Part shown: piece after piece, positions 5,200 to 5,200 of the stretch
How the letters are laid out: the number at the start of each line of letters is the position of its first letter
Numbering within the stretch: position 1 is the stretch's first letter
Source: an uncultured Prevotella sp.
GTDB taxonomy: Bacteria > Bacteroidota > Bacteroidia > Bacteroidales > Bacteroidaceae
Assembly: GCA_946623195.1 (NCBI GenBank)
Contig: CAMOQW010000096.1
Location: 1 to 5,200, forward strand
Length of the DNA: 5,200 bases
Direction: 5' to 3'
Notes under the pieces: generated by a model
Databases searched by the model: none
The model's input: only the letters and a program-made list of their open reading frames with translations
Told to the model about the DNA's origin: nothing
Translations under genes and position numbers: made by a program

Positions 5200-5200
5200 A

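Overview
The window looks like a housekeeping segment from a Bacteroidales bacterium, most likely a Prevotella-like member of the Prevotellaceae. The evidence is three promoter boxes of the Bacteroidota TAnnTTTG type, A/T-rich leaders with almost no Shine-Dalgarno sequences, the ftsY-rimO-HU-HU gene order, and protein sequences typical of the group. The genus is an inference; no rRNA or other marker is present.

Layout. All genes except the last lie on the minus strand, so they are transcribed from right to left. From 2989 down to 1 there is a tightly packed cluster: ftsY (SRP receptor GTPase), rimO (methylthiotransferase for ribosomal protein S12), a short HU-family protein, and a second HU-like protein with an acidic, repeat-bearing tail that runs off the window's left edge. 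The first three genes overlap by 8 nt at each junction, and the last two are 4 nt apart. A textbook promoter (TTTG-N20-TACCTTTG) sits only 19 nt before the ftsY start codon. From 4872 to 3053 there is a two-gene unit: pepD (M20 family Xaa-His dipeptidase) and a small lipoprotein of unknown function, joined by a 4-nt ATGA overlap. The gap 4873-4961 is a compact divergent control region with two promoter boxes facing each other. The plus-strand gene at 4962-5177 encodes a single-pass membrane protein of about 70 residues with no assigned function.

Function. The ftsY cluster combines membrane targeting of nascent chains, ribosome modification and nucleoid-type DNA binding. PepD works in the cytoplasm on peptide breakdown, while the coupled lipoprotein should be in the cell envelope. 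Every complete gene is intact, and the key catalytic residues checked in the three enzymes are present. I see no CRISPR array, tRNA, rRNA, transposase, phage gene or defence gene. The window is mostly ordinary core genome. The points worth a second look are the regulatory architecture, the tailed HU paralogue and the two small uncharacterised envelope proteins.
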